The notes under the pieces were generated by a model, which ran no database searches, was not told the DNA's origin, and saw only the letters and a program-made list of their open reading frames with translations. Positions 1-8,775 of a DNA stretch of 64,000 nucleotides are shown one piece after another (the first letter of the stretch is position 1; the number at the start of each line of letters is the position of its first letter). Origin of the DNA: JAVVHH01 sp965199585 (GTDB taxonomy: Bacteria; Pseudomonadota; Alphaproteobacteria; Acetobacterales; Acetobacteraceae); assembly GCA_965199585.1 (NCBI GenBank), contig CBDASI010000002.1, positions 1,984,001 to 2,048,000 on the forward strand. Reading direction: 5' to 3'. The position numbers and the translations under genes are program-made.

Positions 1-984
1 CGCGCGCAACAGCAGGCGCTTGAATGCTGGCGAGAACCCGTCGTCGCCGCAATCAATGGCGAATTGCGTGTCGCGCAACAGATGGGCGAGACACATTTGC
101 CAGAACTCGGAATGGCCGCGCTGGGCGCCGAAGCTGTCGGAGATCCAAACGCGCGGGCGATGGTCGCCGAACAGCGCGCGGACCACACCGGCGCCCCGGC
201 TGGGGCGGATGATGTGCAGCACGTGCAGGGCGGTCACGAAGACCCATTCCCACTGCGTCTTCTTCATCACTCGCACCGAAGTCTCGTCGGACGCGACCAC
301 GTCGGACGCGGTGACCGCCGCCGCAACGGCCAAGGCGGCCGCTTCCAGCGGGGCTTGCGCGCGCGCGAGGATGTTGCACAGCGCGCCTTCGCTAATCGAC
401 AGGCCAAACATCTCGGCGAACAGGCAGCGCAGCCGTTGGAGGCCAATTGCCTGGGCGTAATGGAGGTAGACCGCGATGGCCTCAATGGATTTGCCGAACG
501 GCGAGCCCGGCTCGAGACCTTTCGGCGCGCCGGCCACGGCGCGCTCGCCACAACAGGCGCAGCGACCGCCGAACAGGCGCACACGGGTTACGTCTGGCCT
601 GACCGGCGGCAGTTCGATGCGGTCATAGACCTGTTGCGGCGTTTGAGGGTCAGCCGTCCAGGCGGCGGCGCAATGCGGGCAGGCATCAAGCCGGCTATCG
701 ACGATGCGGTCGGGATTGGGATCGAGCGCGCGGCCGAAACCGGGGCGGCTCTTGCGCGGCGGTTTCGTGCCGGTCGGCTGACCGCTGGACTTCTGGCCCT
801 TGGACGGCGGCAGCGAGGAGTTGTCCGGCGTCTTGGGCGGCTTCTCCAGCCGCGCCAGCCGGGCTTCCAATTCGGCGATCCGCGCCAGCGCCGCTTCCAG
901 CTGGCCGACAAGCGGCAACAGAGACAGGATCAGCGCGTCCTTCTCCGCAACCGTCAGCTTGGTGAGGTCGATCTCGCGGGTCAC
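1..984 (-). CDS. tnpC: IS66-family transposase (TnpC), 3' part cut by window edge
   Basis: This is the DDE-type transposase that cuts and joins the IS66-type element. The minus strand is open from about 1005 to the window edge. It shows the N-terminal coiled-coil stretch rich in LEARLARLEK, the Lys/Pro-rich segment KTPDNSSLPPSKGQKSSGQP, a Cys-rich zinc-binding region (ACPHCAAAW and RCACCGER), and the catalytic core beginning SDVVASDETSVRV. The start is uncertain: GTG at 984 gives VTREIDLTKLTVAEKD, while a TTG lies a little further upstream. No frameshift is seen in the visible part. A long open frame on the opposite strand is only its shadow. Confidence 0.85.
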   Translation of the reverse strand, partial: MTREIDLTKLTVAEKDALILSLLPLVGQLEAALARIAELEARLARLEKPPKTPDNSSLPPSKGQKSSGQPTGTKPPRKSRPGFGRALDPNPDRIVDSRLDACPHCAAAWTADPQTPQQVYDRIELPPVRPDVTRVRLFGGRCACCGERAVAGAPKGLEPGSPFGKSIEAIAVYLHYAQAIGLQRLRCLFAEMFGLSISEGALCNILARAQAPLEAAALAVAAAVTASDVVASDETSVRVMKKTQWEWVFVTALHVLHIIRPSRGAGVVRALFGDHRPRVWISDSFGAQRGHSEFWQMCLAHLLRDTQFAIDCGDDGFSPAFKRLLLRA

Positions 985-1070
985 CCCGGTGTTGAATCGA
1001 ATCTCCCGTGATCGCGTCAACCACCTTCGTCATCAGACCGACGGTCGGGCCCGAAACCGCCAGCGGTTAC
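1..1070 (-). mobile_element. IS66-family element (ISBst12-like), one end inside the window
   Basis: The element runs off the left edge. Read on the minus strand, its 5' end is GTAACCGCTGGCGG at 1070, and the GTAA start is typical of IS66-family terminal repeats. The transposase begins only about 85 bases inside this end, with no room for the tnpA and tnpB genes of classical IS66. It therefore resembles the single-gene ISBst12 group. The other end and any target duplication lie outside the window, so its completeness cannot be judged. Confidence 0.75.
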
Positions 1071-1204
1071 CCAGGTGAGCAATTACGAAATAGGAGTTTA
1101 TAAGCGCACCTCAGGCTCATCGTGAGGCCGCTACGTGATCGAAAATGCCAAGCCGAGGCTGATGTGAGATCGACCCAATCTTATTTTTATGACAACGTTC
1201 ACAA

Positions 1205-2065
1205 ATGAACATTCGCCGTCAGTCATCGATGTTTGCTGCCAGCGTAAGGCGGGCTTGGTTCGGCGTTGGTCCGATCGCCACCGGTCGCGCCGTAATCAAA
1301 CATCTTAGGCGCGCCGATCCGGAAGCTCATCGGCCAGCTTCTGCTCCGCCGCAAGGTCCGCACCCGTTCGACCTCGAGTTCAGGGTGGAAACCGGTGGTT
1401 TCGTCGGGTGGCGTGATCTGCAGGCCGGTGGGACGAACGACCCCTACATCTCCGGCTATTTCGGTGTGATCCCCTCGATTGCTCGCCGGCTGATTGCGGC
1501 TGTCGCAACGCCATCGAATTACATCTTCATTGATATCGGATGCGGTAAGGGACGGGCCACCATCATCGCCAGCGAATATCCGTTTCGGCGCGTGATCGGC
1601 CTGGAGATCGCCCCGATGCTGGCAGGTGCTGCTCAGGCAAATGCACAAATCGTACATGCCGGCTTTCCGGACCGGCCTGCGATCGAGATCGTTACCGGTG
1701 ATGCCGCCAAGTTCGAGTTTCCGACCGAGCCGTTAGTGCTGTTCCTTTATCAACCATTCGAGCGGCCTGTAATGCGCGAAGTGCTCACCCGGCTGGAAGC
1801 GTCCCTAACTGCGCATCCCCGCGCCATGATCCTGCTTTACGTCTATCCGGCACTGGCACGGATGTTAGACGAAACGCCTTGGCTCGAACGGCGCGACGAG
1901 AGTGTCGATGATCCGCTATCGGAGGAACAGCCCTTCTCCTATGGCGGGCGAGGCGGCACTGAGCACGTGGCGGTGTGGACGACACGGTCGCCTCGACCGG
2001 ACTTGGTTCGCCTCAACGAGGAACAGCACGGCATCAGTCAAAGTACTTTTCCGGCCGTCTCATAA
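1205..2065 (+). CDS. Class I SAM-dependent methyltransferase
   Basis: The 286-residue protein carries a Rossmann methyltransferase core: motif I reads FIDIGCGKGRATIIA at about residues 115-130, followed by the acidic strand end VIGLEIAP. The N-terminal 80 residues contain an FDLEFRVETGG segment with no recognised domain. The substrate cannot be told from sequence. It is 12 bp upstream of the acyltransferase-like gene at 2078 and probably co-transcribed with it, which suggests the two modify the same molecule, perhaps a surface glycan or lipid (inference). The IS66 end lies 135 bp upstream. The ATG at 1205 has no strong Shine-Dalgarno sequence. Confidence 0.7.
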   Translation: MNIRRQSSMFAASVRRAWFGVGPIATGRAVIKHLRRADPEAHRPASAPPQGPHPFDLEFRVETGGFVGWRDLQAGGTNDPYISGYFGVIPSIARRLIAAVATPSNYIFIDIGCGKGRATIIASEYPFRRVIGLEIAPMLAGAAQANAQIVHAGFPDRPAIEIVTGDAAKFEFPTEPLVLFLYQPFERPVMREVLTRLEASLTAHPRAMILLYVYPALARMLDETPWLERRDESVDDPLSEEQPFSYGGRGGTEHVAVWTTRSPRPDLVRLNEEQHGISQSTFPAVS

Positions 2066-2077
2066 AAGGGTTCGGTC

Positions 2078-3103
2078 ATGTCTTTGCTTACCAGGCCGAA
2101 TGCGGCAAGTCCTGCCTTGCTCGACGCCGTAACAAACTGTTCTCCCGACTCAAACACTCGTTTGCTTGAAGCGCGTCTCGGGTATACGGCCGCACAGCGA
2201 GGCGCCGGATCGCCCAGGTGTCACCACGTCAATGGTAATTTGCTCAGCTCGTTCGGCTATCGGCTGTTGGGATTCCCAATTGGTGTGCATGAGGGCGTGC
2301 TACTCCGACACGGCACAGCGTTTTCAATCGATGAGACGACGGAGTTTGCTGGGTCGATTGGGGCTAATTTGCTGAAACTAACGCGCGGCACTCTTGGTCC
2401 AGCAATCGCTGGGGAGCTGCACACGGAACGCTCGCGGCTCTGGACTATCGTTCGTCGTTCGGCCCGGGCACGGGAGCTAATGCCACTCGGCCCAAGCTAC
2501 GAAGCGACGCTGGCTGGTTTTGGCCGACATACGCGACGTAACATCCGCCAGATACGCAAGCTTACGTCGAACCTTCGCTTCATGGCTGATACAGCAAATG
2601 GGCCACCACTTATATCGACTGATGGGCGCGCGGCGCTGGCACGGCGCACTCGGCCGAATGGAGTGCAAACTCTGCTTGCCAATCGGCTCGAGGCGCATGC
2701 CGACCAGAGCGGCCGCGCATTCCGCAACGTGATCCGCGGGCCTGACGGTGAAATCATCAGCTATGCCTGCGGCTACTTTGGCGACCCTGCCACCGCCTAT
2801 TTACTCTATCAACTTAACAACCCGGACTTTCATGCTTTCAGCCCCTCGCTGCTTCTTCGGGCGCATCTTATAGAGTGGCTAGTCGATCAAGGCTGTAACG
2901 AACTTATCTTTGTGCACGGATGCACTGGCGTCCTACATCACGCATGCATCAGACAACCGTTAGAAGAGATGTTAATTATGCGTCGGACACCTGCGAGTTA
3001 TTTAGCGGCCAGCTCGATCGCCTTCACAAAGGCAAATTCTTCACTCGGACGTCTTGTTCGCGCCGCCGTTCTTCCAAGCTCCGCCAGTGCGCATATCCTG
3101 TAG
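2078..3103 (+). CDS. GNAT-fold acyltransferase of the CelD/BcsL type
   Basis: This 341-residue protein has the layout of the CelD/BcsL (FemAB-like) GNAT acyltransferases often found in exopolysaccharide loci. A basic helix FGRHTRRNIRQIRKL sits near residue 150, and a C-terminal GNAT-like half contains GEIISYACGYFGDPATAYLLYQ and SPSLLLRAHLIEWLVDQG. Family members are thought to transfer acyl groups to sugars or peptides; the substrate here is unknown. It follows the methyltransferase by 12 bp. Codon use is less GC-biased than in the core genes further right, which suits an acquired locus. The last 30 residues look unconserved. Confidence 0.6.
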   Translation: MSLLTRPNAASPALLDAVTNCSPDSNTRLLEARLGYTAAQRGAGSPRCHHVNGNLLSSFGYRLLGFPIGVHEGVLLRHGTAFSIDETTEFAGSIGANLLKLTRGTLGPAIAGELHTERSRLWTIVRRSARARELMPLGPSYEATLAGFGRHTRRNIRQIRKLTSNLRFMADTANGPPLISTDGRAALARRTRPNGVQTLLANRLEAHADQSGRAFRNVIRGPDGEIISYACGYFGDPATAYLLYQLNNPDFHAFSPSLLLRAHLIEWLVDQGCNELIFVHGCTGVLHHACIRQPLEEMLIMRRTPASYLAASSIAFTKANSSLGRLVRAAVLPSSASAHIL

Positions 3104-3590
3104 CAATGGTTCAGCGAATTAATTGAAGCTGTCGAGTGCGGCGGGGATGCGCTGTCGGCAGGCATGTCGCAGATATGCATCGAAACGCACTGCTTTCGCA
3201 GCCAGCTTTCGCGACGCGAAATCCTCAGCAAACACGCGGGTCGGCGCAGATGGTCAAAGTCTTACCGATTTGCGACAAGCCCGCCGCTGTCGACCCGAAA
3301 AAGACTTCCGCTTGCCGGGGAGTTGCGCGAAGCACTGCGCTGACAGGGTTCTGTGCCGTTGCCTGCTTTGCGCTTCCGGTCATCAGCCTGCGGTTCGCCG
3401 CGCAACCCAGTCGGGTTTGTTGCAGTTTGGCGGCCAGCAGTTACGGCATTTCTCCAAAGACTACGAACCGTAACACGCAAGGCCGTAGCAGAAGACTTTT
3501 CGGACATTCCTCCTTGTAGGGTCACTCGCTTTCGTCGGGCGAGCGCATCGTGGGCTCGATGCGCGATACGCATATGCAAGCCACCAACCG
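3104..3590. other. No recognisable gene
   Basis: Several overlapping short frames exist on both strands, none with a recognisable motif, good ribosome binding site or coding-like codon bias. The longest, 3136-3519 on the plus strand, encodes 127 residues rich in Arg, Ser and Cys, which is typical of chance translation of GC-rich DNA. The stretch lies between the acyltransferase gene and the broken exbD gene and is probably decayed DNA. Confidence 0.5.
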
Positions 3591-4062
3591 TTAGCGCCTG
3601 GTCGAAGCAGGACCGGTCGAACCGGGGCTGTCGGATAAAGGTACGGTTGGAGACAGCTCTTTAGTTTGTTCGGCCAGTAGCGCCACTTTGGTAAAGCCAC
3701 CTTGGGTGATTGCCGGCATAGTCTCCATGACGCGGCCGTAGTTCACCCCCTTGTCGCCGCGCACGAACACACGGCGCTCCGTTCTGTTCTCGCTTATAGC
3801 CAGGAGCTTCTGCGCCAGGTCGCTCATGGACAGCTCGGTGTCCTGCAGGATCTTGCCCTCCACGTTTACCGACACTGTCAACGGTTCGCCATCCTGGGCC
3901 AATGGCGTGGCGCTCGCCTTCGGCAGGTCGACGGTCACGCCCCGGGTCATAAGCGGTGCCGCCACCATGAACACGATGAGCAGCACAAGCATCTACCAAC
4001 GATGTGACATTGATTTCCGCCATCGGGCGGTGACCTCGACGGCCGCTGCCGGGTCACGCCAT
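3591..4062 (-). pseudogene. ExbD/TolR-family gene with a nonsense codon and a 5-bp frameshift
   Basis: ExbD/TolR proteins are single-span inner-membrane partners of ExbB/TolQ that use proton-motive force. The C-terminal part is clear in one frame: MLVLLIVFMVAAPLMTRGV, then VDLPKA and a periplasmic domain ending in VALLAEQ. The preceding signature MAEINVTSLVD (ATG at 4023) is in another frame. The family normally reads NVTPLVDVMLVLL, so about 5 bases are missing near 3990-3994, between two GATG copies that would overlap in the intact gene. Upstream and in frame, ATG at 4062 begins M-A-stop-PGSGRRGHRP, so a second lesion (TGA at 4054-4056) may cut the basic N-terminus. No exbB neighbour is present. 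Confidence 0.75.
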
Positions 4063-4494
4063 GGCTTGATCCGGATATGCGGGTGACATCCTTAGGCGCC
4101 ACTGCAACCACCGTCGCGCGGATCGAGGTGCGCTCAAAGGTGAAGCCGTTGGTTCGGGTCGATCGATTACGAGTGCTTACGCCCGAACGCGCGATTGTGG
4201 GCGGAAGAGCTTTCCGCAACCGAGTGCTTTGCCCTTCGTAAGTTCTCACAGCTTACAAATTCGTTCTGTACGGTCTGCGATCTCTCCGAGCCTGTAGCCA
4301 GCCGGCGCTTGTTGTTGACCAGTTTGATCAGGACGACAACTCTCGCGTTCTACAAGGTATCAGGCTTTGGGCGATCGAGAACGGGCTTCTAGCTGAAGCG
4401 CCAACCAGCAGAATACGCGCGAGCAGCACAATGGGATGATGTCCCCGCCTTTGCACCGCTTTCGCCATTGTCGTCCCTTGTCCGCGCGATCCGG
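4063..4494. other. No recognisable gene
   Basis: This is where an exbB/tolQ partner or a promoter for the broken exbD gene would be expected, but no membrane-protein frame is visible on the minus strand. Short frames on both strands lack motifs. It may be deleted or decayed sequence. Confidence 0.45.
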
Positions 4495-5154
4495 TCAGGC
4501 AGCCCAGCGGGAGCCGCGGATGACCGAACAGAAGTTGCCACGATGGAAATGTGGCTCCTTGTCCGCGATCACGTCGGCCTTGACGTTGCCGAACGTGGTG
4601 TCCGGCTTGTGCTTGATGCCGTCGTAAAAGGCCTGAATGATGTCTTCCTTGAAATGCGCCGTGCGCGGGAAGGCGGCGACGATGGCTTTTCGGGTATCGT
4701 TGTCATACTTGCCGTAGGTGAGGCCGAGCACGTCCATCTCGACACCCGCCGTGGTGAGCGCGATCACCGGATGCATGAACTCGGGCACGCCGGGCGTCGT
4801 GTGCAGCGCGATGCCGGCCCAGACTGTCTCGATATCGGACGCGTCGACGCCGTGTCCGCGGAGGAAGTCGCGGGCAGCGTTGGCGCCGTCGACCTCAAAA
4901 CGCAGGTCGGGACTACTGTGCGACGGCATCAAGCCGACATCGTGGAACATCGTCGCGGCGTAGAGTAGCTCGGGGTTGACGGTCAGACCGCGCTGCTGAC
5001 CGGCGAGCGCTCCGAAGAAGTAGACCCGGCTCGAGTGGTTGAACAGCAAGTCACTCTCGGTGTCGCGGACGAACTCCGTAATGGCGCGGCCCAGCGTGCT
5101 ATCTGGTATTCTGATGCCGTGCACGTTGAGTGTCGCGAAGTCGGTTCCGGTCAT
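4495..5154 (-). CDS. HD-domain hydrolase, cyanamide hydratase-like
   Basis: The 219-residue protein has HD-superfamily metal-binding features: an early His in NHSSRVYFFG (about residue 40), the HD pair in AATMFHDVGLMP (about residue 70), and a downstream His/Asp-bearing helix around GIALHTTPGVPEF. Its size and the flanking sequence resemble the cyanamide hydratase/Ddi2-like branch rather than cyclic-di-GMP phosphodiesterases, but the true substrate is unknown. It is divergent from the GlxA-type regulator at 5278 with 123 bp between the starts, so that regulator is the obvious candidate to control it (inference). Confidence 0.7.
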   Translation of the reverse strand: MTGTDFATLNVHGIRIPDSTLGRAITEFVRDTESDLLFNHSSRVYFFGALAGQQRGLTVNPELLYAATMFHDVGLMPSHSSPDLRFEVDGANAARDFLRGHGVDASDIETVWAGIALHTTPGVPEFMHPVIALTTAGVEMDVLGLTYGKYDNDTRKAIVAAFPRTAHFKEDIIQAFYDGIKHKPDTTFGNVKADVIADKEPHFHRGNFCSVIRGSRWAA

Positions 5155-5277
5155 TTTGTCTACTCCTACTGCCGGGTTGGCTTGAGGAGTATCCGGCTCT
5201 GCTGATTTGGCAGCAATCTTGCTGCACGATGAAATCCTGCCAACATCAGACGAAAAGCTGCTACGCAGCCCGGCGAC

Positions 5278-6270
5278 ATGGGAATGTGCTCAATGCGGAA
5301 GCGCGAGATCGCGATCGTCATCCACGACGGGGTGCAGGCGCTCGACGTGGCCGGGCCGCTCGACGTGTTCACGGAAGCAAACTGCTTCCTAACAGCCGCA
5401 GAGGGCTACAAGTCCGTCGTGATCGCGGCAGCGCTAGACGGGATCCGTGCATCGAACGGGATGAGGCTGACCCCGCATACGACGTTCGCGCAAGCGGCGC
5501 GCCGGTTTCATACCGTGCTGGTGGCCGGCGGGCCGGCGCTACCGACGGCGCCGCCCGACGAGGCGCTGTCGGCGTGGCTGCGGCGGTGGGGCATCCATGC
5601 CGAGCGGTACGGCTCGATCTGCACCGGCGCATTCGCTCTTGGCCATGCCGGGCTACTCGACGGCCGCACCGTGACGACGCATTGGCAGAATGCGGCGCAC
5701 CTCGCCACCATGTTTCCGGCCGCGCGCGTCGAACACGACCGTATTCACGCGCGAGATGGTGCGCTGGTGACCTCGGCTGGCGTTACGGCCGGGATCGATC
5801 TCGCACTGGCGCTCGTCGCCGAGGATCATGGTGACGCGGTAGCTCTCGCTTGCGCCAAGCGGCTGGTCGTCGTCGCGCAACGCCAAGGTGGACAATCGCA
5901 GTTCAGCCCGCTGCTGCTACCGGGTCATGACCCGGCGACACCGATCGGCAGGGTGCAAGCCTATGTCGCGAGCCATGCCGGCGAGCCATTGCCGGTGCGA
6001 CGCCTGGCCGAGATTGCCGGCATCAGCGAACGCAGCATTGCGCGCCTGTTCGTCAGCGAGTTGGGCGTCACGCCGCACGACTTCGTCGAAAGCGTCCGGC
6101 TCGATCGCGCGCGGAACTTGCTTGAGGCGACGGATCGACCGCTGAAGACGGTGGCGTTCGATTGCGGCTTCGCCGGTCCCGAGCAGATGCGCGCCGCGTT
6201 CCAACGTCGTTTGGGTCTTAGCCCTGCCCGCTATCGGGAGAGCTTCCGGACAGCTCATTCGGCCATTTAG
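5278..6270 (+). CDS. GlxA-family transcriptional regulator (DJ-1/PfpI domain plus AraC HTH)
   Basis: The 330-residue protein has a DJ-1/PfpI-like N-terminal domain (about residues 5-175). Its nucleophile elbow YGSICTGAFALGHAGLLDG carries the conserved Cys. The C-terminal AraC/XylS double helix-turn-helix (about 225-325) contains VRRLAEIAGISERSIARLF and FDCGFAGPEQMRAAFQRRLG. Such regulators sense small nitrogenous or carbonyl compounds and usually control a divergent neighbour, here the HD hydrolase. The first ATG at 5278 was taken; a second in-frame ATG at 5284 and another at 5293 are possible. An intact reading frame and normal length suggest it is functional. Confidence 0.85.
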   Translation: MGMCSMRKREIAIVIHDGVQALDVAGPLDVFTEANCFLTAAEGYKSVVIAAALDGIRASNGMRLTPHTTFAQAARRFHTVLVAGGPALPTAPPDEALSAWLRRWGIHAERYGSICTGAFALGHAGLLDGRTVTTHWQNAAHLATMFPAARVEHDRIHARDGALVTSAGVTAGIDLALALVAEDHGDAVALACAKRLVVVAQRQGGQSQFSPLLLPGHDPATPIGRVQAYVASHAGEPLPVRRLAEIAGISERSIARLFVSELGVTPHDFVESVRLDRARNLLEATDRPLKTVAFDCGFAGPEQMRAAFQRRLGLSPARYRESFRTAHSAI

Positions 6271-6448
6271 ATTTGGCATCACGTCGACTTCTCGGTGCGA
6301 TCTTGGACGGATCATAAGTCCTCGTCAGAGGTCGCATCGGACATGATCGTACTATTCTGATCGCGCCGAATGCCCAGCGCGTATCGGCGGAGAGGAGCTA
6401 CCCTTTCCGCCGATGTCGCGCCGCCGGGTCAGTCGGCGGCTGACAGGA

Positions 6449-7517
6449 TTACTGAACTGTCGTAGTCCCCGGTGCCCATCTGCCCTTCGGGAAAATGCCA
6501 CGCTCGGCGATCCAGTCGAAGGACTCCTTGAAGGCCTCCTCCGTGTAGGGCTCGAACACAAGCCGTTCGCCAGGCCCCCAGCGGCGCGTGTCCATCTGGT
6601 CGTGAAAGCGCTCAGGGAATTCGTTCTTGTAGTAGTGGGTGTAGAGTTCCGGCCGTAAATCAATGTCGCGCTGAGCGCAACGCAGGGCGGCGAAATATTT
6701 GCGGACATCGGCCGGGTCGGGCTCCCCGGTGATCATCGCCGCCATCATGAAGGTGGAACCAATCACCTTGCGGAAACCGAGCTGCTCTAGGAAGTAGTAG
6801 GCGCCGCTGAACAGGGAGGCCGCCGGGATCTTGCGGTCGATCAACAGCTCCATTCGGCGGAACAGCAGACCGTCGGCAAACGACAGCGCGATCTGATCAC
6901 GCGCGAGATACTGTTCGAGGGCCTGGATCGTCGCGTAGTGGCTACCGGACTGGTGGCCGACCGAGACAGGCACATCCGCAGGCTGGTCGGGTGTGCGAAT
7001 GTCGGACTCTGGCGGCACGAAGATCCCGGCAGGCGATACCGAGTAGCAGTCGGCGTAGAGCTTGCCGTGGCCGACCGAGGCCGCGACGTTCACGGTCCAG
7101 TGGCAGGCGCAGTTCACATCGGCGGTGCGGCCCTGCTCGAATGTCTGGAAAGCGCCGATCATGCGCACGTGATCGATCATGACTCTTCGGGCGTCGGCCG
7201 CGTTTCTCATCTCGATCAACTCGGCGAGTTCCTCGTGCACGGCCTGAAAGCGGCGGGCGACGGCCGGGCTGAGGGTGCGGTTTCGGCTGGGCCACGAGAC
7301 GTGCTGCAGCGAGGCGAGCTGGATCTGCAGCACGCAGTTGTGTGAGGAGGCACATGCCAAAGTCTCGGGTCATCACGCCCGCATAGTCGCGGATGATGCG
7401 ACGTACTTTGCTGAGACCGGGCTGCGGCTCGGCATCGATTGCGGCGGGCGAGAGCGTCACCACGGTTGCGATAACATTGGGGTATGACCGCCCGAATGCC
7501 TTCACGTCGATGTTCAA
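6449..7517 (-). pseudogene. Chimeric remnant: TetR tail, FCD-like segment and solute-binding protein
   Basis: Three unrelated pieces lie in a row on the minus strand. From 7517 to about 7340 one frame encodes a TetR-type C-terminal segment (AAIDAEPQPGLSKVRRIIRD, then YAGVMTRDFGMCLL). The reading then moves to another frame with an FCD-like stretch of a GntR regulator (SPAVARRFQAVHEELAELIE, then MRNAADARRVMIDHV). That runs into the C-terminal two thirds of an ABC-type substrate-binding protein (HWTVNVAASVGHGKLYADCY to GIFPKGRWAPGTTTVQ). No DNA-binding domain and no signal peptide remain. The frame from 7360 to 6449 is open for 303 codons, so a fusion protein could be made, but it lacks the parts that define any of the three families. 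Confidence 0.6.
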
Positions 7518-7813
7518 ACGTCTGCTTGGTGCCCCACCCCGGAACGATTTAGCAGGAGAGCGATCTTAAGCGGCTGCCGTCGCGTCGGGACAAAACTCCA
7601 ACATGGCGAAAAACTTAATGAACTCGCGACATAACCCTTGGCTTCGTCCGTGCCACGTCACCGTTGCTTTTCGCTGAAAGAAAAAATCAGCGACGGAATT
7701 ACTCCGCACCTTCGTTGAAGTCGGTAGTGGCAGAAGGAGTGGGGCAATGTGTCGTTGACGGATTGCGATAAGAGAACGACCGCGCATCAAGCGCAGAGCT
7801 AATCGGTGTTGCG
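7518..7813. promoter_or_regulatory. Intergenic region upstream of the ECF sigma operon
   Basis: No gene is seen. The region should hold the promoter of the sigma-factor operon that starts at 7814. A perfect 7-bp inverted repeat, TCGCTGA/TCAGCGA, lies at 7671-7693 around an A-rich 9-base loop. No Shine-Dalgarno sequence of note is seen, and no promoter could be assigned with confidence. Confidence 0.4.
7671..7693. repeat. Short inverted repeat, possible operator
   Basis: TCGCTGA at 7671-7677 pairs with TCAGCGA at 7687-7693 across an AAGAAAAAA loop. It lies about 120 bp before the sigma-factor start codon. It has no T-run after it on the plus strand, so it is not a convincing terminator in that direction. 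It could be a protein-binding site. Confidence 0.35.
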
Positions 7814-8359
7814 ATGACCGAGCAAGACCCGGATGCCGAAATCCTGGCCAACGCCGGGCGTGGCGACGCCGCTGCGTTCAGGACGCTGGTGGCGCGGAAA
7901 CTGTCGCGCGTCCATGGGCTCGCGTCACGCATGCTGTCCGACCCGGCGCAAGCGGACGACGTGGCTCAGGAAACATTCCTGCGCGTCTGGCGGCACGCTT
8001 CGAGCTGGACACCGGGACAGGCCAAGTTCGACACGTGGCTGCACCGCGTCGTGCTCAATCTGTGCACCGACCGGCTGCGAAAGCGGCGCGAACAACCGAT
8101 GGCGGACCTGCCGGAGCAACCCGACCCGGCACCCGCCGCAGACACGATTCTCGAGCGCGACGAAACCGTCCGGCGGGTCCGCGCCGCCATCGCAAAACTT
8201 CCTGTCCGGCAAGGTGAGGCCATCATGCTCCAGACCTACCAAGAGCTAACCAACATCGAGACGGCGGCCGTGATGGGCATTAGCGTCGACGCGCTCGAAA
8301 GCCTTCTCTCGCGGGGACGGCGGGCCCTACGCGCCATGTTGCAGGAGGATGCGCCATGA
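7814..8359 (+). CDS. ECF (group 4) RNA polymerase sigma factor
   Basis: The 181-residue protein has region 2 at about residues 25-95, with SRMLSDPAQADDVAQETFLR and VWRHASSW, and region 4 at about 120-175, with KLPVRQGEAIMLQTYQELTN and ALESLLSRGRRALR. ECF sigma factors redirect RNA polymerase in response to envelope or metal stress. Its stop overlaps the start of the next gene (ATGA at 8356-8359), and that gene overlaps the third by four bases, so the three are translationally coupled. The partner genes suggest a membrane anti-sigma factor and a periplasmic sensor. Confidence 0.9.
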   Translation: MTEQDPDAEILANAGRGDAAAFRTLVARKLSRVHGLASRMLSDPAQADDVAQETFLRVWRHASSWTPGQAKFDTWLHRVVLNLCTDRLRKRREQPMADLPEQPDPAPAADTILERDETVRRVRAAIAKLPVRQGEAIMLQTYQELTNIETAAVMGISVDALESLLSRGRRALRAMLQEDAP

Positions 8360-8775
8360 CCCCGACGCGCTTCGCCGCCCTTGCAGCCGCATACGGCAGC
8401 GACATCGATCGGTGGCCGGCAGGTGAGCGAGGGGCTGCCAGGGCGCACGCGCAGCACTTTCCAGAAGCAGCATCGATCCTGGCGGCAGAAGCAGGGTTGG
8501 ATGCGGCCCTGCTGGCTTGGACGGTCCCCGCACCCGGCGCGGCGCTTGTCGGGCGCATCGTTTCGTCGCCGGGTCGGCAACGGATCAGCCGGGTGCGCCT
8601 CTGGTTGTCGAGCCTAGGCGTGGCGGCGGCACTGACGGGCGGCGTGGCCGCCGGCATGCTGCTGGTCCCGCTGCCGAGCTCGTCGTGGGAAGTTGGGACC
8701 AGCCACCTCTACGAGCTCCAGGTCCTGGGCGCCCCGCTCGATCTCGAGCTGCCGGCTGGAGATCCGGTGCAATGA
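8356..8775 (+). CDS. Putative single-span anti-sigma factor
   Basis: This 139-residue protein has an N-terminal cytoplasmic segment beginning TPTRFAALAAAYGSDIDRWP, which matches small membrane proteins often encoded after ECF sigma genes. One hydrophobic segment follows (about residues 83-108: LWLSSLGVAAALTGGVAAGM and a few more), with a short periplasmic tail. No zinc-binding HxxxCxxC motif is present. The anti-sigma role is inferred from topology and from coupling to the sigma gene upstream and the sensor gene downstream. Confidence 0.6.
   Translation: MTPTRFAALAAAYGSDIDRWPAGERGAARAHAQHFPEAASILAAEAGLDAALLAWTVPAPGAALVGRIVSSPGRQRISRVRLWLSSLGVAAALTGGVAAGMLLVPLPSSSWEVGTSHLYELQVLGAPLDLELPAGDPVQ

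Noticed and set aside
64..1011. Long plus-strand open frame of 315 codons
   Set aside because: It is antisense to the IS66 transposase, whose minus frame has clear family motifs; the plus translation is Arg/Ala-rich and lacks motifs.
3136..3519. Plus-strand frame of 127 codons
   Set aside because: No ribosome binding site, no motif and composition of chance translation.
7695..7716. GGAATT and CGTT boxes as an ECF-type autoregulated promoter for the sigma gene
   Set aside because: The spacing between boxes is about 12 bases, shorter than the 16-17 usual for ECF promoters.
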